This document shows positions 1-13,182 of a stretch of 64,000 nucleotides of DNA, one piece after another. The stretch lies in NCBI GenBank assembly GCA_949318235.1, contig CASGGR010000028.1, positions 186,001 through 250,000 on the forward strand. The letters are read 5' to 3'. Position numbers and translations under genes: made by a program. The notes under the pieces were generated by a model. The model was not told where the DNA came from and made no database searches. It was given only the letters and a program-made list of their open reading frames with translations. Positions within the stretch are counted from its first letter, which is position 1; each line of letters begins with the position of its first letter. Source of the stretch: Ecdyonurus torrentis (lineage: Eukaryota > Arthropoda > Insecta > Ephemeroptera > Heptageniidae).

Positions 1-567
1 GTAGTGTAAATGCTGCATAAGTGGGTAGAGATTAATGCATTGTTCCTCAATGAGCATTTGCATTTGTGGATCAGATATTGCATTTACATTTAGGGATGAT
101 TGAATATGATCAAGATTATGATAAGTTAAATTATTATCACTAACAGAAGGAGCTTCAAAGGCCTGATCATTATTAGGATAAGGAACATATTGTAACAACG
201 CTTGAATGGGAGGGGGGAAGGAAAAATCAATGAATTGCATATCAGGGTTACAGATAACATGTGAGGGTGAAACAAGTTCTATTTTAATTTCATCTATTAG
301 CATATGATTAGGACTAGGAGATACAGGGTCCGTTTTCATGGGTGAATTTTGTGCATAAGGGATAGGACTGGACGGTAGGGTCATAGGTTTGGATTTTACC
401 TGCAATAATGACGCTTCCTCCTCCATTCGTTGCGCTCTTTGCTCTGCTTCTCTCGCCTTCTGCACTAACATTGTATGTCCTCTAATGGAAGGTCGTGATT
501 CTCTGTAACGATGATAGCCTCTCTTGGATTCAGGGTGAGGTTCACTTCCTTTATCTGATATACGATG
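1..567 (-). CDS. Partial host protein exon, function unknown
   Basis: One frame on the minus strand is open from 567 to the window edge, 189 codons without a stop, in DNA otherwise full of stops; the 3' end lies outside the window. The first in-frame ATG is at 471-469. The product starts with a charged stretch (KAREAEQRAQRMEEE), likely helical or coiled coil, then becomes proline/serine-rich and acidic (VSPSPNHML, IELVSP), as in disordered nuclear proteins. A splice acceptor (ttttag) sits near 613, and a candidate upstream first exon lies at about 1743-1808. How the exons join is unclear: the other two frames of this exon close quickly, and the upstream ATG frame stops after 19 codons just before a GT donor. 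I do not recognise the family. It may be the 5' part of a regulatory protein gene. Confidence 0.55.
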
Positions 568-2521
568 TCATTTTCAGAACTATAGTCCAACATCATGGCA
601 GAAAACTCCTAAAATTCATATAATATAAATAAAACTAAATAAAAATATTAAAAAAAAAAAGAAAAAAATTTTAATTGAATTTTTAAATGAATTCAAGCCA
701 AATAATTTAATATAAATATCAATAAAAAAAATATATATCACATTTAATAAAATTTATTTATTAAATCCGTGTAATAAAAAAAATTTTAAACTAAATATCA
801 AGTTCAAAAAATAAAAATCAGCAAAATTTAATTTACGCCAACTATATTATACTGTCCCAGTTATTTAACATGGCGGGTTTTACAATAATAACAAATTGTC
901 TTTTATTTTTAATCTACGCAATTTAATAATAAAGCGAAATATGAAAATTAAAAATACACAACTTTTAAATAATATATAAACGAACTAAAAAATATATTTT
1001 ATAATAAATAATTAGATTAAAAAATAAATGATTGCATTGGATTTAAACATCCTTGAACATAAATTTAAAGATATGATAAAACGCATGAATGCTATCTATA
1101 TCACTATGTTCACTATGTTTCAATTTATAAACATGGCTACTAATTAAATTCATAAAATAGTTTATTTTATTTAATATTAATAATATTCACAAATATTAAG
1201 TACATATTAAAAAAATGATTGTAAAATAAATAAAAGACATAAAAAACACATATTAAAAAGTCAAAGTGGACGGAAAAAACATGGCAATCATTTAAATATA
1301 TGAGACATTTTATTTTTTTAATTTACTATTATTAATCTTAAAAAAAGTATTTCATTTCAATTTAAAAAAAATATGTACTGTAAATAAACAAAATAGAAAA
1401 TAGATTTAAAAATGAATAAATAACAAAATACATATAAGATGGATTCAGATTTAAGGAAATGACTTTTTACTATCATTTATATTATCGGTCAACGTGGGTG
1501 GAAAGCTGTATAATTTATGGCCCTAAAAAAATTATATTGCAGCGTTATTTATGTAACAAATTACGGCAATAAAATTTAACTATAACATATGTATAAATTT
1601 TGCTTTTAGCAACAAAATTGTAAAATAAAATAAACCCTAATTTACAAAAACGTGGTCGTATATATTTGTAAATAATTAAAATTACTAAAAAAAATTAGTT
1701 TAATAAATTTAAACTAAAATAAAAATATTAAGAAATAAATATAAATACCTAATAAAAAGTAGCTTTACTGTCCATGCTGTCATTGAATGATGAATCACTG
1801 TCCGCCATTATCTTGGTATAGAGTAGAAGTATACGTGCTCACTGTTTAGCAGGGGATCGCAGAATGATCTACAGCCGGCGAGTGGCTGCGAGTTTGACCG
1901 CGAGCCAGTTCGCGGGTCAGCCGCTAGCCAGTTCGCGAGACAGCCGCGAATATTTGCGATATCCGCGGTGGAACCCTCTGCCGTCAAAGGGTTCAATTTT
2001 TTAAACTTAGATTTTACATTAACCTTTTACATTTAGTATTAAATTATGAACATTTAGTATTTGATGTAAATAAAAAATTGCTTAAGGTAAAAACAGTTTA
2101 AACAGTAACTTGTTAGTATATATATTATTTCTTCAGCGGTAAATAGTTATATCTTTATACATATCTTTATATATAAATTTAATATTTAACGAGATAAAAA
2201 TTTTGCTATTTAACCAAGTTCAAAAATAAATAACATACTAAATAAATAATTTATTATTTATTTACATAAAATTTTATTAGATATATCAAAATCATCATTT
2301 GCAATCACTCGCATGATAAAACATAAAACACTCATTACAATACGGGGTTAAAAAAATTACTTAACTGATACATTATAATAAAATTTTAGGATATATGGTC
2401 GGATGTGGGTATTTACAAAGAGAGGTTATGTTATAAAACCTCTATGAATTTTAAATATTGATTCATTAATTTAGACATAAAAGGTTGTTAATCGAGCGTT
2501 AACTTTAAAGATCTGTATAAT
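513..2521. repeat. Tandem duplication copy A (2.0 kb)
   Basis: This block is repeated head-to-tail at 2522-4524. Matching landmarks sit about 2009 bases apart. The copies differ by scattered substitutions and one short indel near 1100 (a duplicated cactatgtt unit here). The block contains the start of the exon seen at 1-613, an intron, a candidate first exon and a GC-rich upstream region. A recent segmental duplication of a gene's 5' end is the simplest reading. Confidence 0.93.
1743..1995 (-). promoter_or_regulatory. GC-rich promoter and candidate first exon
   Basis: A sharply GC-rich, CpG-containing island in AT-rich DNA, with repeated gcgaac/cgcgag words. Reading on the minus strand it leads into an ATG (1808-1806, context gataATGgcgg), a short serine/aspartate-rich frame (MADSDSSFNDSMD) and a possible donor (ag/gtattt) near 1748. 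That frame meets TAG immediately before the donor, so it may be a short upstream ORF or a noncoding first exon. An open frame also crosses the GC block (MNPLTAEG), but it is more likely incidental. A duplicate lies at 3745-3997. Confidence 0.4.
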
Positions 2522-4524
2522 GATAGCCTCTCTTGGATTCAGGGTGAGGTTCACTTCCTTTATCTGATATACGATGTCATTTTCAGAACTATAGTCCAAC
2601 ATCATGGCAGAAAACTCCTAAAATTCATATAATATAAATAAAACTAAATAAAAATATTAAAAAAAAAAAGAAAAAAATTTTAATTGAATTTTTAAATGAA
2701 TTCAAGCCAAATAATTTAATATAAATATAAATAAAAAAAAATATAAATCACATTTAATAAAATTTATTTATTAAATCCGTGTAATAAAAAAAATTTTAAA
2801 CTAAATATCAAGTTCAAAAAATAAAAATCAGCAAAATTTAATTTACGCCAACTATATTATACTGTCCCAGTTATTTAACATGGCGGGTTTTACAATAATA
2901 ACAAATTGTCTTTTATTTTTAATCTACGCAATTTAATAATAAAGCGAAATATGAAAATTAAAAATACACAACTTTTAAATAATATATAAACGAACTAAAA
3001 AATATATTTTATAATAAATAATTAGAATAAAAAATAAATGATGGCATTGGATTTAAACATCCTTGAACATAAATTTAAAGATATGATAAAACGCATGAAT
3101 GCTATCTATATCACTATGTTTCAATTTATAAACATGGCTACTAATTGAATTCATTAAATAGTTTATTTTATTTAATATTAATAATATTCACAAATATTAA
3201 GTACATATTAAAAAAATTATTGTAAAATAAATAAAAGACATAAAAAACACATATTAAAAAGTCAAAGTGGACGGAAAAAACATGGCAATCATTTAAATAT
3301 ATGGGACATTTTATTTTTTTAATTTACTATAATTAATCTTAAAAAAAGTATTTCATTTCAATTTAAAAAAAATATGTACTGTAAATAAACAAAATAGAAA
3401 ATAGATTTAAAAATGAATAAATAACAAAATACATATAAGATGGATTCAGATTTAAGGAAATGACTTTTTACTATCATTTATATTATCGGTCAACGTGGGT
3501 GGAAAGCTGTATAATTTATGGCCCTGAAAAAATTATATTGCAGCGTTATTTATGTAACAAATTACGGCAATAAAATTTAACTATAACATATGTATTAATT
3601 TTGCTTTTAGCAACAAAATTGTAAAATAAAATAAACCCTAATTTACAAAAACGTGGTCGTATATATTTGTAAATAATTAAAATTACTAAAAAAAAATTAG
3701 TTTAATAAATTTAAACTAAAATAAAAATATTAAGAAATAAATATAAATACCTAATAAAAAGTAGCTTTACTGTCCATGCTGTCATTGAATGATGAATCAC
3801 TGTCCGCTATTATCTTGGTATAGAGTAGAAGTATACGTGCTCACTGTTTAGCAGGGGATCGCAGAATGATCTACAGCCGGCGAGTGGCTGCGAGTTTGAC
3901 CGCGAGCCAGTTCGCGGGTCAGCCGCTAGCCAGTTCGCGAGACAGCCGCGAATATTTGCGATATCCGCGGTGGAACCCTCTGCCGTCAAAGGGTTCAATT
4001 TTTTAAACTTAGATTTTACATTAACCTTTTACATTTAGTATTAAATTATGAACATTTAGTATTTAATGTAAATAAAAAATTGCTTAAGGTAAAAACAGTT
4101 TAAACAGGAACTTGTTAGTATATATATTATTTCTTCAGCGGTAAATAGTTATATCTTTATACATATCTTTATATATAAATTTAATATTTAACGAGATAAA
4201 AATTTTGCTATTTAACCAAGTTAAAAAATAAATAACATACTAAATAAATAATTTATTATTTATTTACATAAAATTTTATGAGATATATCAAAATCATCTT
4301 TTTTAATCACTCGCATGATAAAACATAAAACACTCATTACAATACGGGGTTAAAAAAATTACTTAACTGATACATTATAATAATATTTTAGGATATATGG
4401 TCGGATGTGGGTATTTACAAAAAAAAGGTTATGTTATAAAACCTCTATGAATTTTAAATATTGATTCATTAATTTAGACATAAAAGGTTGTTAATCGAGC
4501 GTTAACTTTAAAGATCTGTATAAT
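2522..4524. repeat. Tandem duplication copy B (2.0 kb)
   Basis: Second, upstream copy of the 2 kb block. It carries only the first ~105 bases of the downstream exon (to about 2627), so that exon copy is truncated at the duplication junction. At the candidate first exon the ATG present in copy A is ATA here (near 3810), so this copy probably cannot start the same protein. The GC-rich block is retained at about 3802-3997. Confidence 0.92.
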
Positions 4525-5030
4525 CATAAACTATACTCTATAATCATATAGTAAGGTCAAACATACTATGATTATGTAAGACCTCATGACGTTACACACA
4601 GACGACATAATTTTAAAGAATTTCATTTACATTTATAGTTGTAACTCTTCAGTACACACCAATAACTTGGTTAAAAAATGTTTAAACAATAACCTGTAAG
4701 TATAAACATTATTTCTTCAGCGGTAAACAGTTATATCTTTAGATATATCTTTAGATATATCTTTAGATATATACCTATAATTTAACGAGATAAAAATATT
4801 ACTATTTAAAGAAAAAAATTTCGAACCGTATAAAAAAGTCTATATATTAACTTTTTAAATAATTTTATCCGTGCATGCTTACGTGATTTCGCAAAGTAAA
4901 ACAAATATTTGGACAAATTAGAAATTATTACATAACTACAAAGCATAGTAGCAATGATGTTAAGTACAAAATTATTTATCTTATTTCAAAATAGCAATAT
5001 TTGAACATTTATGAAATATTATGTTTATTT
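4525..5030. other. AT-rich spacer
   Basis: No coding signal seen. It holds a short tandem repeat of an atctttagatat unit around 4735-4775 and a cggtaaacagttatatc segment resembling 2138-2160 in the duplicated block. Confidence 0.6.
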
Positions 5031-5337
5031 TATAGTGTGTATGTGGATGACGTCATATTTATTGAGCTTGGAGGCCATACTGAAGTAGTAAATAACCTTG
5101 CACAGCATAGGATAGACTACATTTAAGCCAATTTTCGTTAGGAAATGGGTTCATTTTTTTGTTAATGTTATTTTTCTCACATACTTGAGATACTAATTCA
5201 ATATATTTACAGCATCAATGCTCTAAAAAATATTGCATAGTGGTTTTAGACTGGGAAAATGATTTATTTACTATGCCACTCATGTTTTTGAGTTATCCAA
5301 CATGGCGTCGACTTTAACATGAATTCATAGACCCTAT
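5031..5337 (+). repeat. Dispersed ~300-bp repeat, copy 1
   Basis: Shares long stretches with 39043-39402 (same strand) and, inverted, with 24275-24580. Shared words include gacgtcatatttaatg, acttgagatactaattcaa, catcaatgctct and gagttatccaacatggcg. No ORF and no clear terminal inverted repeats. The two plus-strand copies happen to sit outside either end of the Maverick genes. Confidence 0.75.
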
Positions 5338-5710
5338 AATGTAGTTTTATTCAATGCAACATAAAGTGCGTTTATAAAAGAAAGAAATAAAAAAAAATGG
5401 AAAAAGGGGATCGAAAAATCTCCCTAAACCTCTATCATGTAACATGATGAATGATTTTTTTTACTCCATTTTCTCACCCGCCAACCTGCCTTCCCTGCAA
5501 TAAGCACTTGCAAGATATGTTATGCTATGATGTACGGATAAGCGTATACGAATACTTTTGAAACTCACAATATATGTATTTTTCCATCACATATCAATGT
5601 TTAAAGTCAATGCGAGTATTAAAGTACAAATATCGGAATGTTTATATCATAAAATACGTACGAATTCAAGGTGAATATCTCACTATATTAATTTTTATTG
5701 TTATTGCAGG
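5338..5710. other. Leader region of the Maverick element
   Basis: AT-rich with no ORF of note; precedes the zinc-finger region. I looked for a terminal inverted repeat matching the sequence beyond 38.2 kb and could not identify one, so the left end of the element is not fixed. Confidence 0.35.
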
Positions 5711-6639
5711 ATGGTTCACTGTCCATCTTGCAGTAAATGCTTCACTCGGACATACACTCCTCGCAGACGTTTGAATACTGTCTGTGGAAGACAGCAAGCT
5801 GCTGGCGAACATGGTACTACACGTAACGTTACGACATGTGCACCAATCGAGAACGTTGTGTTAGAAATCAATGCATCTCGTCAGCGAACGATTACTGATT
5901 ATTTTAATTTGGTAGTTACGACTGTTGGTGATTCTCTACAACCGAATCAGAATGCAAAATTCAATCAATATTTAGAGGTTGTTAAGAAACGAAAGCGAAT
6001 CAACGATGATGATGAACCATCTCAAGCGTCCATCATTGAATCTTCACAGCCGGAGCTAGATGCAGAAATTTTTTGTAATTTAGAAATATAAAGAAAAGAA
6101 AAAAAGGAAGAAAAAAACAGAGAAGATAATGTGGCAGACGTAAAAGAAGAATATATGACGCAAAATAAAAACAAATGTCCCTATTGTGATAAGGAGCTAA
6201 AATTAGCTAAAATTTTACCTCGTCATATAAACAAATCATGTCCAGTGGTGCAACAGTTAATATCACCTACCCCACACACTCCAACTCCATTAGAATTAAA
6301 CAGTGACTAAAATAATTTTAAAAAATGTCATTATTGTGACAAAGTGTTAAAAAAACAGAAAAATTAACACGTCATATGAATAAAACTTGTCCTATAGAAA
6401 ATATGTTGCTTGCTCTATTTCCAAACACCCCACCAAATGCGGGGAGGGGTTATCAAATACAAGTACCAGATGAAACATCCTACACTTGTTCGGATTGTGA
6501 TAGCATTTTTACGAGATTAAGTTCATTGCAACATCATAAACGTTACTCGTGTAGAGCAACTACTGCACCTAGGGATCTTCGTAGACCCATTCTCCATAGA
6601 GGTCAAACAAATCCAGTGTTAGATGAGGGGGGTTTCTAA
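5711..6639 (+). pseudogene. Zinc-finger region ahead of Maverick polymerase
   Basis: Reads as a series of CxxC...H...C modules across two frames with stops: CPSCSKCF near the start (5716), CPYCDKEL followed by RHINKSC around 6177-6240, CHYCDKVL around 6330, and a good C2H2-type finger (CSDCDSIFTRLSSLQHH, about residues 37-53 of the 6376-6639 frame). The first frame (126 residues) ends at 6091; an acidic, serine-rich stretch links the fingers. Zinc-finger segments in front of a Maverick-type polymerase B are known from arthropod elements, so I read this as the N-terminal part of the polymerase gene or a small gene fused to it. Stops at 6089-6091 and 6308-6310 and a frame change near 6350 show decay. 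A DNA-binding role is inferred. Confidence 0.6.
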
Positions 6640-9052
6640 AGTGAAAGTGCTTTTAATGGTTACTTAAAAACATATCAAATTATGAACCGTGAAATAATTG
6701 CAATTTTTTCAGAGTTTCTTGAGAGTAAACGTTCAACAATATGAAATTTTTATTAAGAGACGCTAATAATAATGCATGCACTAAATACAGTCTAGACTTA
6801 AAACTCGTAATGCAAGCGATGGACGGTGATGTATCAGATTGGTGCATCAAAAATGAGAGTGAAATATTTACATTAGCTGATGATGTAAATGAGTCAATAA
6901 CTGAACAATTTAATCAACTTTTGTATAGAGTTGAAGAAGAAATGATACGAGGTTTAGGCTGGCAAATTGTAGAGATATTAAATTTCATGATGAAAACAAA
7001 TAAATATGAACCACTTAGAGGAAGTTCATATTTGCCATTATCTTCTTGCTTACAGCGGAAGCTTGCAATAAAAAATTCTCAAAATTTAGATTATGAAATG
7101 TGTTTTAAATATGCTATACTAGCAAGTATATATCACGGCATTCATGGGGAGAGAATTATCAACTTAATAAAAAATGAAAATTTGTTTGACTGGTCCTGTC
7201 TGACTTATCCATTATCAGTACATGATGTGAAAATATTCGAAAGAAACAATAAAAACGTCATTGTCAGTGTATATGCGTTAGACGATGATAACATTATATC
7301 ACCAGTAAAATTTGCAGAGCCTAAAAAATTACATGTAGACTTATTGCTGAAAACTGAATATATATTTAAATTTCAGAAGATAATGAATCAAATGGGCAAG
7401 AAGAAGAAAATGAAGAAGGGTTTAATAATAATATCGTTGCAAAGGAAATGCAGCATTATACGTGTATTAAAAATTTTGAAACATTATTTTCCAATCAAAT
7501 TTCAAAACATAATGGTAAAAAATTCATATGTAAACGTTGCCTTACACATCACTATACAGCTTAAATACTTAAAGATCATTATAGGCATTGCATTAAACAT
7601 CCATTAGCAAGGATATTGATGCCTATGTCTCGCTTTTCATGGCATGAAGATGGAACCTCAGTAGAAGAAATCCCCACGATCTCCTTCAATCAACCTAAAC
7701 ATAGCGTTCCAGTGCCTCTTAGAGTATATGCAGACTCTGAGGCCTTAATAATGAGATCAGAGGGATCGGAAAATTATCCTGCTGTTTCATCATCTACAAT
7801 AAAACAGCATCACATTCCAATGAAATTCAGTTATGTGATTGTAAGTGATCTCCCTTCAGTGGTCATGAATGGATTTTCACTTGAACCAACCATTCTCAGA
7901 GAAATGGAGAACCCTACTAATGTTTTCTTAGAACAATTAGTTGCTGTCAGCGAGAAGATGAAAACAGTGTACGAAATTAATATTCCAATGGTGCTCCTGA
8001 CAGTAGAAAATGAAAAATATGAGGCAGCAAATCTATGCTATATGTGTGATAACAACTTTACAGACGATGATATTAAAGTTCGAGACCATTGCCACATTAC
8101 TGGAAAATTTAGAGGGGTTGCCCATAACAGTTGCAATAGTAACGCGCAGAATCCAACATTCTTGCCAGTATATCTGCACAATAATAGTGCATACGATGCG
8201 CATTTTATTATTAAACAGCTGGATGATATGAAATGTGATATTAGAATAATACCTAACATGTCGGAGAACATGATTACGTTCTCCATTCTACCGTTGAATG
8301 GTATTGCAATACGCTTCCTTGACTCCTTCAGGTTTATGGCTACAAGTCTTGAAAATTTAGTCAACAATTTGTCTGAAGAAATGTTCGAAAATGTTGAAAA
8401 ATATTTTAGGCCAGATTACATGAATCTTCTTAGACGAAAAGGTGTGTTTTGCTACGACTATATAGATAGTTTACAGAACTTGAAAGAGTTAAAATTACCA
8501 TCTTATACCAATTACCATAGCAAAAAAGGTATACAACACTATTAATTGTAGAAACTTGGGTGAGTACAGCGACTTGTACCTCAAACCTGACGTTCTTCTA
8601 TTAGCTGACGTATTTGAGGCATTTCGCAATGTTTCTTTCAAAATTACAATTTGGACCCTTGTTGGTATTACACCTGTCCAGGTCTAGCATGGAATGCAGC
8701 CCTTAGAGAAACATAAATAAAATTAGAGCTAATTCAAGATGAGGAAATGTTGTTGATGATCGAGGGTATCAAAGGTATCCGAGGGGGTGTAGCACAATGC
8801 ATTGAACGTTACGCAAGAGCGCGAAACGGAGAAATAAGAAAGGAAGACGCTGCATTTAAAGATTTCCTCATGTACTTCAATGCTAACAACTTATATGGTT
8901 AGGCTCAAATACAATTACTACAGCGAGAAGATTTTAGTTAGGACAACTCTGCTCATTATCTCACAAAAGAGGACATTCTTAAAATTCCTGTTGATATAGA
9001 TAAGGGTTTCATATTTGAGGTCGACATAATATATCCAGAAACATTGCATGAC
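6640..9052 (+). pseudogene. polB: Maverick protein-primed DNA polymerase B, N-terminal half
   Basis: The 6741-7607 frame has the N-terminal block of Maverick/adintovirus polymerases (VSDWC, NKYEPLRGSSYLPL, CFKYAILAS). The 7616-8545 frame carries the 3'-5' exonuclease region: YADSEAL (Exo I position), a cysteine/histidine block (CYMCDNN, VRDHCHITGKFRG), LHNNSAYDAHFI (Exo II) and FLDSFRF. Around 8556-8700 come [20 protein letters not shown] and [13 protein letters not shown], as in the family. Motif A appears near 8876 as NANNLYG followed by TAG; the family has an aspartate in place of the first N, so the catalytic residue is lost. Stops are at 8542-8544, 8715-8717, 8900-8902 and 8939-8941, and frames change near 7400-7600. 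The coding sequence breaks after LHD at 9052 and resumes at 28084. A dead replication polymerase. Confidence 0.9.
9048..9052. repeat. Candidate 5-bp target duplication, left copy
   Basis: ATGAC directly precedes the inserted block; the same five bases occur at 28079-28083. Removing 9053-28083 leaves the polymerase frame continuous across LHD-SHKDLP, the spacing expected for a Maverick polymerase at this point. Confidence 0.6.
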
Positions 9053-9771
9053 TGTAATTTTTAATTTTAATGATTGTATAATTATAAATTTTTCTCACAA
9101 TTAATAGCACTATTATTTTTATATCGGACATAGATTTTTTGTGTCCTTTGTGTAAAATATGTGGTTAAATTTGCATAAGGAAGAAAAAAGTGAAGAATAT
9201 TGAGTATTTATATTATATTACATTAAATATAAAAAATAACGTGCTGCGATATTTAAAATACAAAGAAACATTGTATCACACTTCGATTTATATTAATCGA
9301 TATATTATAGTATATCATTATTGTGGATGTTTAAAATTTACGATATCGTTATCGTTATACAGTGTGAGGCTAGCATATTAATATCATCGTTACAGATATT
9401 TTTAGTGTTGAACACAAGACTGAATTCCAACAATTGAATTTAGAAGGATACTTTTTTTCTCTAATTTCAATGGGAATACTATTTTTAGGCTCAAGCTCTT
9501 ATAGTCTTCAGGGGATGCTCCAGATTATATAATATAGTATCTTCAGTTGGGTTTTAGCGATCAAATTTTGTTTTGCAATTTAAACATCGCGGCACGTTAT
9601 TCTTTATATTAAATGTAATATAATTCTTCTCTATTTTCTTCCTTATGCAAATTTAACCACATATTTTACACAAAGGACACAAATACTCTATGCCCAATAA
9701 AAAAATAATTGTGCTATTAATTGGGAGAAAAATTTATAATTATACAAACATTAAATTTAAAAATTACAATA
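9053..9771. repeat. 0.7-kb palindromic element in polB
   Basis: The two ends are inverted copies: tgtaatttttaattttaatg at the left pairs with the aaatttaaaaattaca end near 9771. Matching inner blocks include gtgtaaaatatgtggttaaa against its complement near 9655-9680, and acgtgctgcgat against its complement near 9590. Arms of about 230-250 bases flank a roughly 200-base centre. Frames inside (9190-9381, 9690-9893) are AT-rich shadows. Its left edge coincides with the polymerase break. A fold-back/MITE-like element. Confidence 0.85.
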
Positions 9772-11307
9772 TTCACATCACTATAACGTCATGCGCACTA
9801 TTAATACGAGTTCACCGTGTTGATGTGTATATATATATAAATATATATATATTTAATATAATATATTATATATCACTAATACAATTTTTGTGAGAGCGAG
9901 AGGGCATCTATATGTCCCTAATACGATTTAATTCACGGGGCATCAACTGTCTCTTTCTTAAGGAAAACAAGAAGCTGTCTGATTGAATGAGATATGTATA
10001 GCTAATTTGTAATTTCTTCAGATATAAGATACTTCGCGGTACCTTATTATGCTCTCGTATATACTAGGTAATATTGAAAAACCTATAATTAAAATTTGTA
10101 AGAACCACAAAGCTATATTTTTTCCTGAGCATAAAAATAATTATTATGATTTTTTGGCAATATTTTCATTGGATAACAAGAGAAAAACTTAAAATATCAA
10201 ACCAAATTATTTTATTTAGAAAAAGAAAACAATGCTGATGAGAAGAAATTTAAAAATCATAGAAGAAAAAGAAAAAATAAAAAAAAATAAAAAAGAGAAA
10301 AAATAAAACGAATAAGGCTGATGATTAGTTGAGAAGAAGCACGGCCGTACGGCTAATACCTGCGCGAGCCGTCGCCTCCGCGCGCAGTTGTTGTCGAGAT
10401 GGTCAACTTCGAACTGCTCTCCTTTCTGTCATATTTGTGGTAAAATAAAACTTAAGCTATCGTTTTACTCAATATAAAGTCAGCAAAAACTTTTGTATGA
10501 AACATTTTGTTTTCCCACCAATTTTGTAGAAGCAACAGCTAAAAATGTAAAAAGTTTACATAGTCTTTGCGTGAATTTTAGAGTTTGACATTTTTTTTTC
10601 GGCAATAGTAAATAGTTTTTCTTGGTTGCTAAGTTAATATTCTAATAGAAAATTTGATTCTCTATTTGAATGTATTTTTTATATTTTGACAGGTATGATA
10701 GAAACCGAAATTTCTTTGTTTTGCCGAAACGCTCCATGTTACACCTTTCCACCAAGATGGCGGCGTTAGCTCCCACTTGTCGAGTGGGTAACTTTCACAT
10801 CTGATAGAGCTTTAAAAACTCTACAAATTCATGTATTCAAAACAAACTACCTAATTTTTTCCCGCTTTGCATGATTTTAGCCAAAATATGACCGGACTAA
10901 AAGTAAAAATTAAAACGACGAGTGGCAAAAATATCGCCTGGCAACACTTTTCAGTTTCCATGTATTGTGCTATTCAGTAATGAAAATACTGAATAAAAAC
11001 ATAGCTATAGTTTAAAAAAAAAAAAAAATAGTTAACTTCACGTTTAAAAAAATTTAATGGAAAAAAAGTCATAAAAAGTCATAAAAAATTAATAAATTAA
11101 TAATTAAGTATAATAATAATTATAATTAATAAAAATCGTTTTAATTTTTTTTTTCCAATTCAAATTTGTGATACGCGTTTTTCCGTGCAGCTTTTTAGAA
11201 ACCCCTGCAAGAGTAAAAAAAAAAATTAATAACAAAATTTCCTAAGTTTCTTCACCAAGCAGGAGGTGAGATGCGTGTAATATTGGATATATTGTAGTTA
11301 TTTTACT
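9772..11307. other. Noncoding DNA within the insertion
   Basis: No supported gene. Contains a short (ta)n-rich stretch near 9825-9870, a GC-richer patch at 10340-10400, and A/T homopolymers near 11010 and 11140. No homology recognised. Confidence 0.5.
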
Positions 11308-11315
11308 GAATGAAG

Positions 11316-11477
11316 CAGTGGCGGTTTTACAGGGGGGATTTAGGGACGGATATCCCATGGCCCACTAGGTTTGGGGGGCCCGGGACGATCAGGCCTACAT
11401 GTAAAAATTCAAAGCTAACGAAAAAAAAAGAAAAAGAAAAAAAAGGAAGTAAAGGGACGGGAAGAAGAAGAAGAAGA

Positions 11478-11510
<33 letters not shown>

Positions 11511-13182
11511 GAAGAAGATAGACTTGATAAAGAGAAGTTTATGAACCAATTTAATGATTATGATTAATAAAATTATCCCTAAAACAAACAAATTATCCAA
11601 ACAAATTTAAAATATTAAAAAAAAAAAAAAAAAAAACTAAAGCATATAAATCTACCGCAGATAAAATACAATATCTCCTAATTTACTAGTAATAATTACA
11701 ACTTTATTCAGCAGTATGTTTTAATAAGCGCTGCCCTCATGGTTTAAAAATGTAAAATAAACTACTTACTAGAATTATAATGAAGACTTAAAAGTTTTCA
11801 GGGTGTTATTTTATTGCATTTTTATTCTAAAAAAGGGCAATGTCCTAAATCGATAGATAAAGAAATTTCTAATTTTGAGTTCATGAGTATTTTTAATTAA
11901 TTTTTAAAAGTCTTAAAAGTACGTTACAGTCGTTACAGCCCGCATGCATAGGTATTGCGTATCGACATGATGTGATGATGTGATAAATGACTCACCTCAA
12001 GAGTCACGTGCAATACTCAGATGCGTTTAGAGTTATTGTATTATTTTTTGCCCTAATAGTTTTTTAATGTATAGCATACATTTTTATTATCTTTTAAGAG
12101 AATATTCTTTAAAAAAAATACTGTGTACAAAAAATTAAAGCTTAAATTTACAAATATAACGTAAACAATATAACAATATAACAAACAAACAACAGATAGA
12201 AATATATACGAAATATTCGTATATAATAAGTTTATAAATAAATACGTTTTACACATTCAAATAATATATTTTACTTATTTTTTATATCACTTTTACGTGG
12301 AAAAATACAAGGTGTATTTGTATTGAATTATGCAATACTTTATCAAAATAATATTTAAATAATAAATGTTACAATGCATAACACATTTAATTGTATTGGG
12401 CGCACTAGAAATTGCAAAATACAAGCTGCGAGCATCGCCGCTGCGCCGCGCGCGCTCACAGATTCTTTTACTCTTATCACTATAACTTTTTCATTTTTTT
12501 CGCTAGAGTAAAATGTAAGGCATTGTTTATCTTGAACATTTATTTAAAACTTTTTTTTATTCTTAAAGTTCATGTATGTTTAAATTTGTGTTTTTCAACA
12601 TTTAAAATTTCACTTGCAAGTTCAATTGTAAATTACATACATTTTAATATTAAAAACTACACATATATATTTTTTTCCAAATAGAAAATACTTTTGGCAT
12701 TATATAGATCTTTTTAAAATTTTCCTAATGCTATTAGATGAAAAGTTATAATTTTTTTAGTAAAACTATTACGGCCGCCATGTTTTTCAACATGGTGGAC
12801 AACGCACACGGATAATTTTTGATAACTTTCTTGTGGTGGCTTATGAATCTAAAGTCTACATATTCTAAAAAATTCAGACCTCTCCGAATTTTTTTAGGGT
12901 CAGGATAGGGATTTAGTGTATGTATCTCAGCCTACCCCTCTATTTTTGAAAAATAATAATATTAAAAAATCATAAAATAAAAATAACATTATTTATTTTT
13001 TTCTTAAAGCTATCTGCACTGACTAGTATACTGAATTTATACACTGAATTCTGAACTGCCCGAGACACGTGGTAAAACATAAAAAAACGCGCCTGCGGCG
13101 GGCTATTGACGCTTCGCGCATCTATTAAGAGGGCCCAGTCAGATTTCTGTCCCCGGGCCCAAAAAACGTAGGGCCGCCACTG
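11316..13182. mobile_element. Non-autonomous hAT-type transposon
   Basis: Ends are inverted: CAGTGGCGG at the left and CCGCCACTG at the right, with further inner symmetry (gggcccggga near 11377 against ccccgggccc near 13151). A perfect 8-bp direct repeat GAATGAAG flanks it at 11308-11315 and 13183-13190. An 8-bp duplication with CAGTGGCGG ends is typical of the hAT superfamily. The 1867-bp interior has no transposase; it contains a GA-rich stretch (11460-11512), an A-run and AT-rich filler. It is mobile only if a transposase is supplied in trans. Confidence 0.92.

Noticed and set aside
1808..1996. 62-codon minus frame, repeated at 3810-3998
   Set aside because: Identical only because the 2-kb block is duplicated; it lies in the GC-rich promoter-like island and has no recognisable domain.
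4730..4775. Possible CRISPR-like short repeats
   Set aside because: Simple tandem atctttagatat units with no spacers; a eukaryotic microsatellite.
8038..8367. 109-codon minus frame
   Set aside because: Antisense shadow of the Maverick polymerase exonuclease region.
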